Part shown: one piece after another, positions 15,838-24,313 of the stretch
Layout: each line of letters starts with the position of its first letter
Position numbering within the stretch: the first letter of the stretch is position 1
Assembly: GCA_964552205.1 (NCBI GenBank)
Contig: CAZKFT010000023.1
Location: forward strand, 1 to 32,612
DNA length: 32,612 bases
Source of the DNA: JAIVGZ01 sp964552205
GTDB lineage: Bacteria; Pseudomonadota; Gammaproteobacteria; Natronospirales; JAIVGZ01
Direction: 5' to 3'
The notes under the pieces: generated by a model
Databases searched by the model: none
Told to the model about the DNA's origin: nothing
Seen by the model: the letters and a program-made list of their open reading frames with translations, nothing else
Translations under genes and position numbers: made by a program

Positions 15838-16508
15838 CCGAAGCGTAAGCTGAATCCGTCCTTCCGCCATGCCCACCAGGTCATGAAGTAGTAGGCCGTC
15901 ATCAGCAATGCCGCGTTCCATTCAATGACGTTCTCGAAGGCGTCGTTGTCAGCCAGGACCACGCCGCCAACAACATTGACGAGACCGAGCACCAACATTC
16001 CGGCACACAGCGCCACCTTGGCCTGCACCACCCACCGTGGGAACGGAAGAGCCGCCAACCCGTGCAGGCGTGCGGCCATCAATAGCTGCGCAAGAAAGTT
16101 GAACGCGAAGTACACAATGACGCCGTAGCGGCGCATCAGCCGGTAGAAATCACCGTCGCTGCCCAGGAATGTCGCGTAGAGGACCAGAAACAGAGCCGAA
16201 ACGACTCCCAGGACCGGGATCCAGACCAGCGCCCGACTCTCGCCGCCAAGTCGATGCAACCAAGCTGTGCACAACAACCAGTAGCCAGCGAGCAGCGTCG
16301 CATACGGCAGCATGACAGCCTGGAAAACGTGGTTGGCGAGTCCGTACCGTCCGGCGCGACTGATGGACGTGCAGCCATCCAAGTATGGATTGCAGGCTTC
16401 GACATGGCCGTGCGCAATTGAAACTGCAAGCGCGATGTGCGCGGCAAGAAGGGGTACCAATCCCACCAGCAACGCGTATGGCGCAAGTTTCCAGACCTTC
16501 GATTGCAT
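15834..16508 (-). CDS. Multi-pass membrane protein, Frag1/DRAM-like
   Basis: 224 residues with about six membrane segments. The first loop carries EACNPYLDGCTSISRAGRYG, a conserved-looking two-cysteine motif that I associate with bacterial Frag1/DRAM/Sfk1-like proteins. Assignment to that group is tentative. The loop probably faces the periplasm and could form a disulfide. No ribosome site is obvious before the ATG. The 3' end overlaps the sensor gene by four bases, and the 5' end is divergent from the Sel1-repeat gene 30 bases away. Function is unknown. Confidence 0.75.
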   Translation of the reverse strand: MQSKVWKLAPYALLVGLVPLLAAHIALAVSIAHGHVEACNPYLDGCTSISRAGRYGLANHVFQAVMLPYATLLAGYWLLCTAWLHRLGGESRALVWIPVLGVVSALFLVLYATFLGSDGDFYRLMRRYGVIVYFAFNFLAQLLMAARLHGLAALPFPRWVVQAKVALCAGMLVLGLVNVVGGVVLADNDAFENVIEWNAALLMTAYYFMTWWAWRKDGFSLRFG

Positions 16509-16538
16509 GGTGAAGATTGTACGGCCTATGCTTCACCC

Positions 16539-17336
16539 ATGAGATACGCCAGCCTGTTACTGATATTTGCGCTCTGGGGCACGGCCCACGGGCAGGAAAC
16601 CGACCCGCTTCTGCAATCCCTGGAAGCGCTGGAATCGCCCAGCTCACCAGCCCTAATGGCCGACCTACAGCGCCGTGCCAACAGCGGGGACGCGACCGCG
16701 CAGTACTGGTATGGGCGCTACCTGCACGATCTTGCGCCGCTGGAAGCGCGAAATTTCACCGAGGCGCGCAGCTGGCTGGACCGCGCGTCCGGACAGGGTC
16801 ACCTTCGCGCGACTGCCATGCTGGCGCGTATCCATGAGGTCGGGTTCGTGGTTCCAGCGAGCCGCGAGCAGGCGGCGCAGTACTACGCACGCTTGGTAGA
16901 ACTCGGACAGACCAGTGCCGGGCACGACCTTGCACGACTCGCATTCGCAGAGGAACCGCGCGACGGTGAAGCCATCATTTCTCATCTTGAAGTGTCGGCG
17001 CGCGGGGGGCATGTGCAATCCATCATTGACCTTGCCTACCTGCACGCAGCCGGAACGCTCGGGGAAACCAACGGAGCAGAAGCCCATCGCTGGGCGATGC
17101 GGGGCGTCGAGCTCAAACAGCCGCGCGCCATGAATCTACTCGCGAGGTTATATGCGAACGGCTTGGGCGTAGACGCGGACGCGGCAGAGGCACTGAAGTG
17201 GGCCATTCTTGCGCGCGAGGCCGGCGACGAGGATGCCGCACAGCTTGCGCAGGAAATCGCGGCCGCCGTACCAGAGGAAGTCCAACACGAGGCCCGTGCA
17301 CGGGCGCTCGCATGGCTGGAAGCGAATCCCGGTTAG
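16539..17336 (+). CDS. Secreted Sel1-like repeat protein
   Basis: 265 residues. A short signal peptide (MRYASLLLIFALWGTAHG) is followed by an alpha-alpha solenoid of Sel1/TPR-like repeats. Examples are SGDATAQYWYGRYL, QGHLRATAMLARIHEVG, GHVQSIIDLAYLHAAG and QPRAMNLLARLYANGLGVDADAAEALKWAILA, the last close to Sel1 consensus. Such repeats are protein-protein scaffolds, often in envelope signalling or outer-membrane assembly. The start was chosen by the signal peptide. Its stop overlaps by four bases the stop of the convergent protease gene, so it borders the protease/cyclase block without being part of its operon. Confidence 0.85.
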   Translation: MRYASLLLIFALWGTAHGQETDPLLQSLEALESPSSPALMADLQRRANSGDATAQYWYGRYLHDLAPLEARNFTEARSWLDRASGQGHLRATAMLARIHEVGFVVPASREQAAQYYARLVELGQTSAGHDLARLAFAEEPRDGEAIISHLEVSARGGHVQSIIDLAYLHAAGTLGETNGAEAHRWAMRGVELKQPRAMNLLARLYANGLGVDADAAEALKWAILAREAGDEDAAQLAQEIAAAVPEEVQHEARARALAWLEANPG

Positions 17337-19027
17337 GAAATCCGCACGAGTTTGCCCGGACGCCCGCTGCGGTTGTTATCCCAACCCTCGACATCCGCAG
17401 TTCCATCACCATTGCGGTCGATGCGCCAGTACTCCAGATAGCCGTCTCCATCGCGATCTTCGACGCGGACATCGTGCCTGCCGTCGCCCGTCGTATCCGC
17501 CAGGATGTAATTGGCGCGCCCGTCCCCGTTGGTGTCGTAGGCAATCATGTCCATCCGGCCATTGCAGTTGCTGTCGATTGGGCGGCCTTCTCGGGTGGCC
17601 GGCACGCCTACGAAGCCGGCCTGCACACGCACACACCCGGACCCCTTTCCGGGACCAGCATCCGGTGTGCTTGCACCACCACCCTTACCTCCCGGGCCGG
17701 GACGCGGTGCCTCATCGCGTACTGCGAGCAAGGCCCGGACATCGGTGACGGAAACTGCGTAATTGATGCCCTGCGCCTGTGAGCGCACGAAGGTGTTGAT
17801 GCCAACTACACGACCTTCGTCATCCATCAACGGACCACCGGAGTTACCTGGATTGATGGGCGTCTGTGTCTGGATGACTGTGGCCCGATGTGGCACGTTG
17901 GACTGTGTCCTCCACTCGTAGCCAGGGCGTACCTGACTGACGAACCCACGGGTGTAGGTCCAGAGTTCACCGGTCGGGTGACCGATAGCGTGCACATCTG
18001 CACCGACCCGCACCGCATCAAGGTCGCCCAGCGGCAACTCGACAACATGGTCCGGGATGCCGGACACCCTGAGAATCGCCAGATCGGCGCGTTGATTCAC
18101 GCGCACGATTTCCGGCAGAAACATGGCCGCCGGCTCGACCGTGAGGCCACCCGGTGGCTTGAAGAAGACTCCCAAGCGGCGAGCGTTCTGGATGACATGC
18201 CAATTGGTGATGATCAGGCCTTCGGACTTGGAAATCACGACCCCCGTGCCCTGGCTGCCGCCCACATCCGCGATTAGCACGACACCATTGGCGGTGCGGT
18301 CGAACAAGCCAGCACCACCCCGCATACGACCAGCACCTTCATTGGCCGTCACCACACGGTCCATGAACTCGATGTCNNNNNNNNNNNNNNNNNNNNNNNN
18401 NNNNNNNNNNNNNNNNNNNNNNNNNNNNNNNNNNNNNNNNNNNNNNNNNNNNNNNNNNNNNNNNNNNNNNNNNNNNCGGATGAACTCCGCATCCGGACGT
18501 TCTTCCTGCAAACCCCGCAGGCGCGCCAAGGCCTCATCGTCCTGTCCATGGCGAAGCAAGGTCATCGCATACATCAACCTGCTGGCAAACCGTGCGTCCT
18601 CACCCGGCTCTGCAGGAAGCACTTCATCCGGCGGAGCATCATCACCGAAGCCCCGCATTCGTACAGCCCCGACTTCAAATCGCTGTCCAGCCTGAATCAC
18701 GGCTGGCGCGGCGCTCCAAGTATCGGCGGACTGGGTGGGCATCTCTCCGGAGATTACAAAGACTCCATCGGCGAAAACCTCGACAACAGTCTCACCACTA
18801 ATGGCAAATGTCGCTCCGCTGTTGAGCACAATCGTTGTCGATGAACCTTGCTCGACCTCGACGAGTTGTCCTGAGGTCACCGTGTGCCCGATGGTGCAGG
18901 GCCTGTCCGGCAATGACTGCACCGTACAAGTACCTTCCACATCGGCAAACATGCCAACAGGGACTTGGGCGTGGGCCAGCGGTGCGCACAAACACACCAC
19001 CAATCCTGGAATGAATGACTTACGCAT
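17333..19027 (-). CDS. Secreted trypsin-like protease with FecR-like N-terminus and Asp-repeat C-terminus
   Basis: Signal peptide ending at AHAQ, then a FecR-like beta region (residues 25-120; GHTVTSGQLVEVEQGSSTTI) and a TPR-like helical start (150-183). The 100-N gap falls here. The S1C-type protease domain (about 240-435) has His277 (NWHVI), Asp315 (RADLAIL) and Ser396 (NPGNSGGPL), numbered with the gap counted as given. A glycine-rich linker precedes six Asp-rich repeats (485-562). There is no PDZ domain, unlike DegP. Frame is kept across the gap, but the true length there is unknown. The ATG follows a GGAGGTG site 12 bases after the cyclase stop, so it is the last gene of the caspase-cyclase operon. 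It probably acts in the periplasm or outside. Confidence 0.85.
   Translation of the reverse strand: MRKSFIPGLVVCLCAPLAHAQVPVGMFADVEGTCTVQSLPDRPCTIGHTVTSGQLVEVEQGSSTTIVLNSGATFAISGETVVEVFADGVFVISGEMPTQSADTWSAAPAVIQAGQRFEVGAVRMRGFGDDAPPDEVLPAEPGEDARFASRLMYAMTLLRHGQDDEALARLRGLQEERPDAEFIXXXXXXXXXXXXXXXXXXXXXXXXXXXXXXXXXXDIEFMDRVVTANEGAGRMRGGAGLFDRTANGVVLIADVGGSQGTGVVISKSEGLIITNWHVIQNARRLGVFFKPPGGLTVEPAAMFLPEIVRVNQRADLAILRVSGIPDHVVELPLGDLDAVRVGADVHAIGHPTGELWTYTRGFVSQVRPGYEWRTQSNVPHRATVIQTQTPINPGNSGGPLMDDEGRVVGINTFVRSQAQGINYAVSVTDVRALLAVRDEAPRPGPGGKGGGASTPDAGPGKGSGCVRVQAGFVGVPATREGRPIDSNCNGRMDMIAYDTNGDGRANYILADTTGDGRHDVRVEDRDGDGYLEYWRIDRNGDGTADVEGWDNNRSGRPGKLVRIS
17342..17575 (-). repeat. Six Asp-rich repeats with 13-residue (39-base) period
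   Basis: Repeat starts at residues 485, 498, 511, 524, 537 and 550: DSNCNGRMD, DTNGDGRAN, DTTGDGRHD, DRDGDGYLE, DRNGDGTAD and DNNRSGRPG. The DxNxDG core is a calcium-loop pattern as in dockerin, EF-hand-like or thrombospondin type 3 repeats. The first and last units are degenerate. Confidence 0.85.
18377..18476. other. Assembly gap (100 N)
   Basis: Exactly 100 N, the usual placeholder for a scaffold join of unknown size. It lies inside the FecR/trypsin protease gene. Sequence on both sides is in the same frame, which has a one-in-three chance by accident. The missing part probably encodes TPR-like helices. Confidence 0.99.
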
Positions 19028-19039
19028 GACTCACACCTC

Positions 19040-20803
19040 CTAGGCCTTCTCACTCAGCGTGAAAACTGGAACGGCCTCCCTTCCTTTCACTTCCTGCACA
19101 CCAAGCGCCTGCACTGCATAGCGTCCTTCGATCTGCGTGGCCACCGCCGCCGAAAAAACGACAGGGTGCCCCAAGCCCTTGGTCAGCGATTCAAGCCGCG
19201 CTGCGAGGTTCACAGTATCACCGATTGCGGTGTACTCGTGGCGCAACCGTGACCCCACATGCCCGACCACCGCCGGACCTAGGTGAATGCCGATGCCGAT
19301 GCCAAGCGCCGGCTCACCCTCAGCAGCCAGTTTCTCATTCAGTCTTGCCAGCTCATCCAGCATTTCCCGGGCTGCGTTGACGGCGTCCAGTGCTGGGGAT
19401 TCGCGGGTGCCGGGAGCGCCAAACAGCACCATCAGGCCGTCGCCCAAGAACTTGTCCACCGTGCCGCCATGACGATGCACGATGGGGACCATGGCATCAA
19501 AGTATCGGTTCAGGAGACGAATGATGTGCTCCGGCTCAGCTTTCTCGCTGCGCGTAGTGAAGCCGCGCACATCGGAAAACAACACGGCAATCTCCCGGCG
19601 GTGACCGTCGAGGCCTGTCGGAATGCTGCCATCCATGATGCCGTGCAGCACAGCAGGACTGACATAGCCGCCAAACAAGGTCTTGAGTTGGCGGCGTTGG
19701 GCGATAGCTGCTCGCGCCTGCATCAACTGGCGGAAGCCAATCGCGACAAGCAAGGTAAGCAGAACCGGAACGACATCCCACTGCAGCCCCATGTGAAGAA
19801 GTCCGGTCGAGAGCACGACCAAAAGCACTGCGACGGCCACCAACACCGCGAGTGCCGCCACAGGACCCAAAGCAAGCAGCGAGAATGCCGCCGCCCCCAG
19901 CACGGCGACCACCGCTGAGGTGTGACCCACCGGTCGCACACGATGCTCCGCCGTCAGCGTCCGGATGATTTGAGCGTGCGCCAGCACGCCGGGCAATTCC
20001 TGCTCATCGAGCATCCAGGTGGACAGTGCCACCGGCAAGGAAACACGGTCACCGAATGGCGTGACATCCCCTACTAGCACTACCCGCCCCGCCAACATGG
20101 CCTCCTCATGATCGTACTCGGAGAGGAAATCATGCATCGCCAGATAGTTCAGCCGACCGCCGATCCGGTAGTCGATGAGGCCTTCGGCTGGTTCGACCCC
20201 GAGGTGACTGACCACCGCGGCGGCCAGCGATGGAACTGGCGTGTCAAAGGACTGGATGCGCCGCAATCGCCCATCTGCGTCGGCTGCGATGAGCGGATGG
20301 GCGAAGTGCCGACTCTCATCCGGCCGCAGCGGTGCCAGAAGGCGACGATCTGGCAAAAGCAACTGCCACCCCTCGCCTTCTTGCTCCACCGCCGTCGCGA
20401 AAAGCAGCAAGGTATTCGGGGAGATGCGGCGGAACTGCGCAAGCGCGGCGATCAGCGATGCATCGTAAGGACCGTCGCTGCCCATCGCACTGAAGTCCTT
20501 GGTCGGAAGGGCAACATCGAAGGCGACAACGGCGGGACGGTGCACCGCCAATGACTGCAGCAAGTCGGCAAAGTGCGGGTGCCAGAGCGCAAAGGGCTCA
20601 GCGAACGCCTCATAGGTCGCATCATCAATGCCAATGATGAACGGGCGTACTGATTCGCCCGCGGGTTCGAGATAACGAATCGTCGCAAATTGCCTGTCCA
20701 GCAAACGGTTGGAAACTGATTCCAGCGGCCCGAACAAAAGCGAGGCGGTGCCCACCGCGCTCGCGACGAGCAGAATGACTGCCAGACTGGCTCGGGGTAT
20801 CAC
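19040..20803 (-). CDS. CHASE2-domain class III adenylate/guanylate cyclase
   Basis: 587 residues from a GTG that overlaps the caspase stop (GTGA). One N-terminal membrane helix, an extracytoplasmic CHASE2 sensor (about 35-290), three membrane helices (about 296-360), a short linker and a C-terminal cyclase domain (about 400-585). Both metal aspartates (Asp411 in LFSDVRGF, Asp455 in FLGDG), the transition-state Asn532 and Arg536 (VNLAARLE), and the purine pair Lys451/Thr525 are present. This makes an active class IIIb adenylyl cyclase likely. It would turn an outside signal into cytoplasmic cAMP. The upstream extension of the frame was rejected because it lies inside the caspase gene. Confidence 0.93.
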   Translation of the reverse strand: MIPRASLAVILLVASAVGTASLLFGPLESVSNRLLDRQFATIRYLEPAGESVRPFIIGIDDATYEAFAEPFALWHPHFADLLQSLAVHRPAVVAFDVALPTKDFSAMGSDGPYDASLIAALAQFRRISPNTLLLFATAVEQEGEGWQLLLPDRRLLAPLRPDESRHFAHPLIAADADGRLRRIQSFDTPVPSLAAAVVSHLGVEPAEGLIDYRIGGRLNYLAMHDFLSEYDHEEAMLAGRVVLVGDVTPFGDRVSLPVALSTWMLDEQELPGVLAHAQIIRTLTAEHRVRPVGHTSAVVAVLGAAAFSLLALGPVAALAVLVAVAVLLVVLSTGLLHMGLQWDVVPVLLTLLVAIGFRQLMQARAAIAQRRQLKTLFGGYVSPAVLHGIMDGSIPTGLDGHRREIAVLFSDVRGFTTRSEKAEPEHIIRLLNRYFDAMVPIVHRHGGTVDKFLGDGLMVLFGAPGTRESPALDAVNAAREMLDELARLNEKLAAEGEPALGIGIGIHLGPAVVGHVGSRLRHEYTAIGDTVNLAARLESLTKGLGHPVVFSAAVATQIEGRYAVQALGVQEVKGREAVPVFTLSEKA

Positions 20804-23001
20804 TCCGACTGTGGCAATACGCGAGTCGGGAACACCACAGCGTCCAGCCTGGCGCCGCCGCGCCCGCCAGCTCCCATACCCCGCGTACGGCCGCCACCGT
20901 ATCCTGCATCCATCAGCAACTCTTGGATGGACCCCTGCTGGGCATTGCCGCGCGTGCGTGCGGGAATCTCCGACTGTGCCAGGAAACTCAGGTTCACTGG
21001 CTGAGACGCGGCCTCCACCGGGACGCCCAACACAATCAGGTGCTCGCGTGCCATGGAATCCGCGTAGGCCTCGAATTCGCCGATGACGATACGACCGCCG
21101 GCCTCGATGCGCGAATTGCCCAGTTGTCGCGCCGTCGGCCACAAGGCATCAATGCCGTAATTCGCACCGACATAAAGAATGGTGACGTCCACAGGCGTTG
21201 CAGATGAGTTGCTGACCACCAAGCTGACACAATCACCATCCCGCAGCGTGGCCTCCACGCCCGCAGGCTGAGGTACGCTGCCGTCTCGTGGCTGTGGCGT
21301 CGCAAGTTCATCACAGGCCGCGGCACCCTCTTCCATTCGACGGATGAAAAACTGCGTGGAGAGCGACGACACACCCGTGCCCGCTCCAGTCTGCTGCGAG
21401 ATGCGCAACAGGTTGCGCACCCTCACGATGCGCTCCAGCGCCTCTCCCATGTGGGCACCAAGTGTTCCGGGGCGGAACTGCGTGTACTCGAACCCCGGCG
21501 CTTGTGGACGGCCGGAGTCGGCGTCCATCGGGGTGTGGTCGTCGACGATGTACAAGAATCCATCCAGCTCGCACAACCAGATGTCCGCCGGACCGGAGCC
21601 CGGGTCCACCCAGACCAGGCGCTGACGGATTGGCAACCCTGTTGTCTGTAGCCACTCCACCGCTTGCCCGGCATCCAGACTTGGTGCTTCACATGCGCTG
21701 GAGCGGTCGCTGCCATCCATCAAGCCGATGGTGAGCGTGAAATCCACCGGAACCTGCACGGGCCTGGCAAAGGTCATCGGCGGAATCTGACGCAAGGCAA
21801 CCACCTCCTTACCCGCGTGCTCTACCGGCCGGACAACGGAAGCCACCAACTCCGAACTCGTGAGCTCTGCATAGGCAATAAGGTCGTCATCCGCCGCTGT
21901 GGGGTCTGCGTGTAGGGAAACAATGGTCCCGAGCGGGAGCCCCTGCAGTTGACCCGCCGCCATACGCAAGCGGCGCGCATCGTTGGTCACCCGCCACTGA
22001 CGAACCGTGCTGCCTTCACCGCCAAACACGCCGGCATCGAGATGCGTACCCTCGGCCATGGGAACGGCCGTCGCACCCGGGATGGTGTGGAAGCGCTGGA
22101 TGACCGAATCCATCACCTGGCTGTAGCTTGCAGCAGGGGCATCATTCAACACCTGATACAGCGTGAAACTGAATACGCCATGGTCACGGGCCTCCGCGGA
22201 ACCACGCGGAAGGGGAAATTCCGGCGTTTCCTGAGTGCTCTGCGCCGCATAGAACGCCACCAACCCACCTTCCAGATCCTCTGAAATGCGGCCCAAGGGT
22301 GCCTGTCGCGCTGGCGCACCACCCTGACCGCGAGTGCGGGCTTCGCCTTGGGCTGCCAACGCACGCGCCTCTTCCAAAGCTTCGCGCGGAATTCCCAACT
22401 GCGCAGGCGTGGCCTGACGATAGCGCACGCCTCCCGGGGTTACTGCGCGGGTCATGGTCGCGGAGTGGCAGGTATCGAACACTGCCCAGACGAACGCGCC
22501 CTTGGCCCGGATGGCATCAATCGCGACCTTGAACTCCGCGTCAATAATCGAGTTCTCGACAGACGCACGGGGCGCGTTCCACCCGCGCGCATCACGGGGA
22601 AGGAAAATCTCGTCCAAGCCATCCGGTTCATCGCCGATGGTTGCGGCGCTCGCAGGCTGCTGGGCGCCATGCCCTGCGAACAGCATGAAGACGAAATCAC
22701 CCGAGGCCGCCTCCTCTGCCATCGACTCCAAAGCCCCAAGGATGGCGGCCCGGGTTGGCAGGCCAGTGGCGCCATCAATACCATCGGCCAGCACGCGGGT
22801 GTTATCTCGGGCGATGCCGCGCTCCTGGAGGAAAGACCGCCACAGCTCGACATCGTTACGCGGCCCAATCAGCTGTACATCCGCACCGAGGTAGGGATAT
22901 TCGGAAACACCGACCAACAACGCATGCGTCCTGACCTCTGAGGCCCCTGCCGACACCGATGCCAGCGTGAGAACGATGACGACCAAGCTACGGACACCCA
23001 T
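20800..23001 (-). CDS. Secreted caspase-family (peptidase C14) protein
   Basis: 733 residues. A signal peptide (MGVRSLVVIVLTLASVSAGA) is followed by a caspase-like p20 fold at about 25-250. The catalytic His111 (FAGHGAQ) and Cys178 (FDTCHSATM) are both present, with the acidic DEPDGLDEIFLPRD loop between them. The C-terminal half has a DUF4384-like beta domain (about 590-690; GDCVSLVVSNSS, YVGANYGIDALWP) and a glycine/arginine-rich tail (GYGGGRTRGMGAGGRGG). A strong GGAGGGGG ribosome site precedes the ATG. It heads the operon with the cyclase and trypsin-like protease. Bacterial caspase homologues usually cleave after basic residues. Export to the envelope is unusual for defence caspases and points to extracytoplasmic work. 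Confidence 0.92.
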   Translation of the reverse strand: MGVRSLVVIVLTLASVSAGASEVRTHALLVGVSEYPYLGADVQLIGPRNDVELWRSFLQERGIARDNTRVLADGIDGATGLPTRAAILGALESMAEEAASGDFVFMLFAGHGAQQPASAATIGDEPDGLDEIFLPRDARGWNAPRASVENSIIDAEFKVAIDAIRAKGAFVWAVFDTCHSATMTRAVTPGGVRYRQATPAQLGIPREALEEARALAAQGEARTRGQGGAPARQAPLGRISEDLEGGLVAFYAAQSTQETPEFPLPRGSAEARDHGVFSFTLYQVLNDAPAASYSQVMDSVIQRFHTIPGATAVPMAEGTHLDAGVFGGEGSTVRQWRVTNDARRLRMAAGQLQGLPLGTIVSLHADPTAADDDLIAYAELTSSELVASVVRPVEHAGKEVVALRQIPPMTFARPVQVPVDFTLTIGLMDGSDRSSACEAPSLDAGQAVEWLQTTGLPIRQRLVWVDPGSGPADIWLCELDGFLYIVDDHTPMDADSGRPQAPGFEYTQFRPGTLGAHMGEALERIVRVRNLLRISQQTGAGTGVSSLSTQFFIRRMEEGAAACDELATPQPRDGSVPQPAGVEATLRDGDCVSLVVSNSSATPVDVTILYVGANYGIDALWPTARQLGNSRIEAGGRIVIGEFEAYADSMAREHLIVLGVPVEAASQPVNLSFLAQSEIPARTRGNAQQGSIQELLMDAGYGGGRTRGMGAGGRGGARLDAVVFPTRVLPQSE

Positions 23002-23118
23002 CAGCTACCCCCTCCAAGGAATAATGCTCTTCACCATGACGCATACCTTTCAATGATGTCAGGCGTTGTCATAGGATAATTGCTAATATCCCTGCACACA
23101 CTAGCAAGGCCTGAATCT

Positions 23119-23715
23119 TTGCAAAACCCGCCGCATGACAAAGCGACTGAGGACAGCGCGGCCTTGCTACGCGACCTGCGAGGTGGCGGCTTGGTCCAAC
23201 GCCGCGCTATCGAAAAACTATACACGGACTACGCCGGACGGCTGCGCAATTATTACCTTCACCATGGGGCAGGGTCTGCCGAGGCAGACGATTGGGTCCA
23301 GGAGACCTTCATCCGCGTCCTGCGTTTTGTAGACACCATCCGCGACGACACCCGAATAGCAGCTTGGCTCTGGCGTACTGCACGCAATGTCATGATTGAT
23401 GGCATTCGCCGCTCAGGGCGAGGCGAGGTGTCCGACGAGGGTCTTGCGGACACTTTTGTGGACGCGGGGGAACGACCTCTGGATAGCGTCGAGCGCGAAG
23501 ACATGCAGGACTGTGTACAACGCCAGTTCGAACAGTTCTCACAGGAACACCCGGATCGGGCGCAATGTCTGGTCTGGGTGACCGTGGACGAACTCAGCAT
23601 GCAGGAAGTGGCGGACACCATCGGCCGTTCGGTCGGGGCAACGCGTGAGTACATTTCGCAGTGCAGAAAAAAGCTGAAACCCTACCTCGACCCCTGCCTC
23701 AAGACGCTGGAGTGA
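23119..23715 (+). CDS. ECF-type RNA polymerase sigma factor
   Basis: About 198 residues. Region 2 (RAIEKLYTDYAGRLRNYYLHH, ADDWVQETFIRVLRF, IAAWLWRTARNVMIDGIRR) and region 4 (ELSMQEVADTIGRSVGATREYISQCRKKL) are clear, and region 3 is absent, as in ECF sigma factors. No ATG lies in frame before region 2. TTG at 23119, with AAGG nine bases earlier, is preferred. TTG at 23080 is an upstream alternative. It is divergent from the caspase operon and probably controls it, itself, or the PPC-domain genes to the right. The last 17 bases overlap the convergent membrane-protein gene. Confidence 0.88.
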   Translation: MQNPPHDKATEDSAALLRDLRGGGLVQRRAIEKLYTDYAGRLRNYYLHHGAGSAEADDWVQETFIRVLRFVDTIRDDTRIAAWLWRTARNVMIDGIRRSGRGEVSDEGLADTFVDAGERPLDSVEREDMQDCVQRQFEQFSQEHPDRAQCLVWVTVDELSMQEVADTIGRSVGATREYISQCRKKLKPYLDPCLKTLE

Positions 23716-24205
23716 CCAGCAGGCGATAACGCCCTGCTTCTGTAATCTGGATTCCGGTACCGACCAGACGGTGATTGAGCGGGCGGATACACTGCGGGGC
23801 GGCATCCACCGTGATAATCAGCACTTCCCCTTCGACGCGTTGCACCGCACATCCCGCGCGGGTCAATGCCCTCTCGGTTTCCGCAACCCACCGCTCAGGA
23901 CTGGAAACCGGCACGGTGAGTTCAGTCCCGAATCCGCGATAGCGAACGGGATCTGCTGGTGTAACCGGCTCTTCCCGCTGGAACATCAAAATACCTACCA
24001 GAACGGAAATCGTGACAACCGAAGCTGCCATCGCAAACGGCATCCATCTGGAATCGACCCGCTCGGTGCCGCGACGGAGCAAGCCCTCCCGCTGCAATCG
24101 GTCCATCAGTGCATCAAGCCCGGTACGATCACCCTTCAGCGATGCCTCCCGGGCCTGAAGCGCGCGAGACAGCGCGCTATCCCATTTGTCATGTTCTTCG
24201 GGCAT
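23699..24205 (-). CDS. Single-pass membrane protein, candidate anti-sigma factor
   Basis: 168 residues. A charged cytoplasmic N-terminus (about 1-53; KWDSALSRALQARE, LDALMDRLQREGLL), one membrane helix (about 55-76; MPFAMAASVVTISVLVGILMF) and a ~90-residue periplasmic domain with two cysteines. This topology is that of anti-sigma factors, but no zinc-binding HxxxCxxC motif is present, so the role is inferred from position beside the sigma gene. Unusually, it is convergent with and overlaps that gene rather than following it. An AGGGGA ribosome site precedes the ATG. It could instead be an unrelated envelope protein. Confidence 0.7.
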   Translation of the reverse strand: MPEEHDKWDSALSRALQAREASLKGDRTGLDALMDRLQREGLLRRGTERVDSRWMPFAMAASVVTISVLVGILMFQREEPVTPADPVRYRGFGTELTVPVSSPERWVAETERALTRAGCAVQRVEGEVLIITVDAAPQCIRPLNHRLVGTGIQITEAGRYRLLVTPAS

Positions 24206-24313
24206 GCTTCCCCTTGACGCGAGCCCCCCTGATTCGTCAGGGTATCATCCTGCCTGACAAGTCTTCCACAGGCGCGTCTAAAACGACACATCCACTGCTA
24301 GGAGTTTGATGAT

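Noticed and set aside
20804..21142. N-terminal extension of the cyclase reading frame by about 113 residues
   Set aside because: It lies wholly inside the caspase gene in another frame and has no membrane or domain character. The GTG at 20803 gives a proper signal-anchor and couples to the caspase stop.
24227..24242. CCCTGA-TTCG-TCAGGG hairpin as a terminator
   Set aside because: No T tract, and it lies between two divergent start regions. It may be a protein site but not a terminator.
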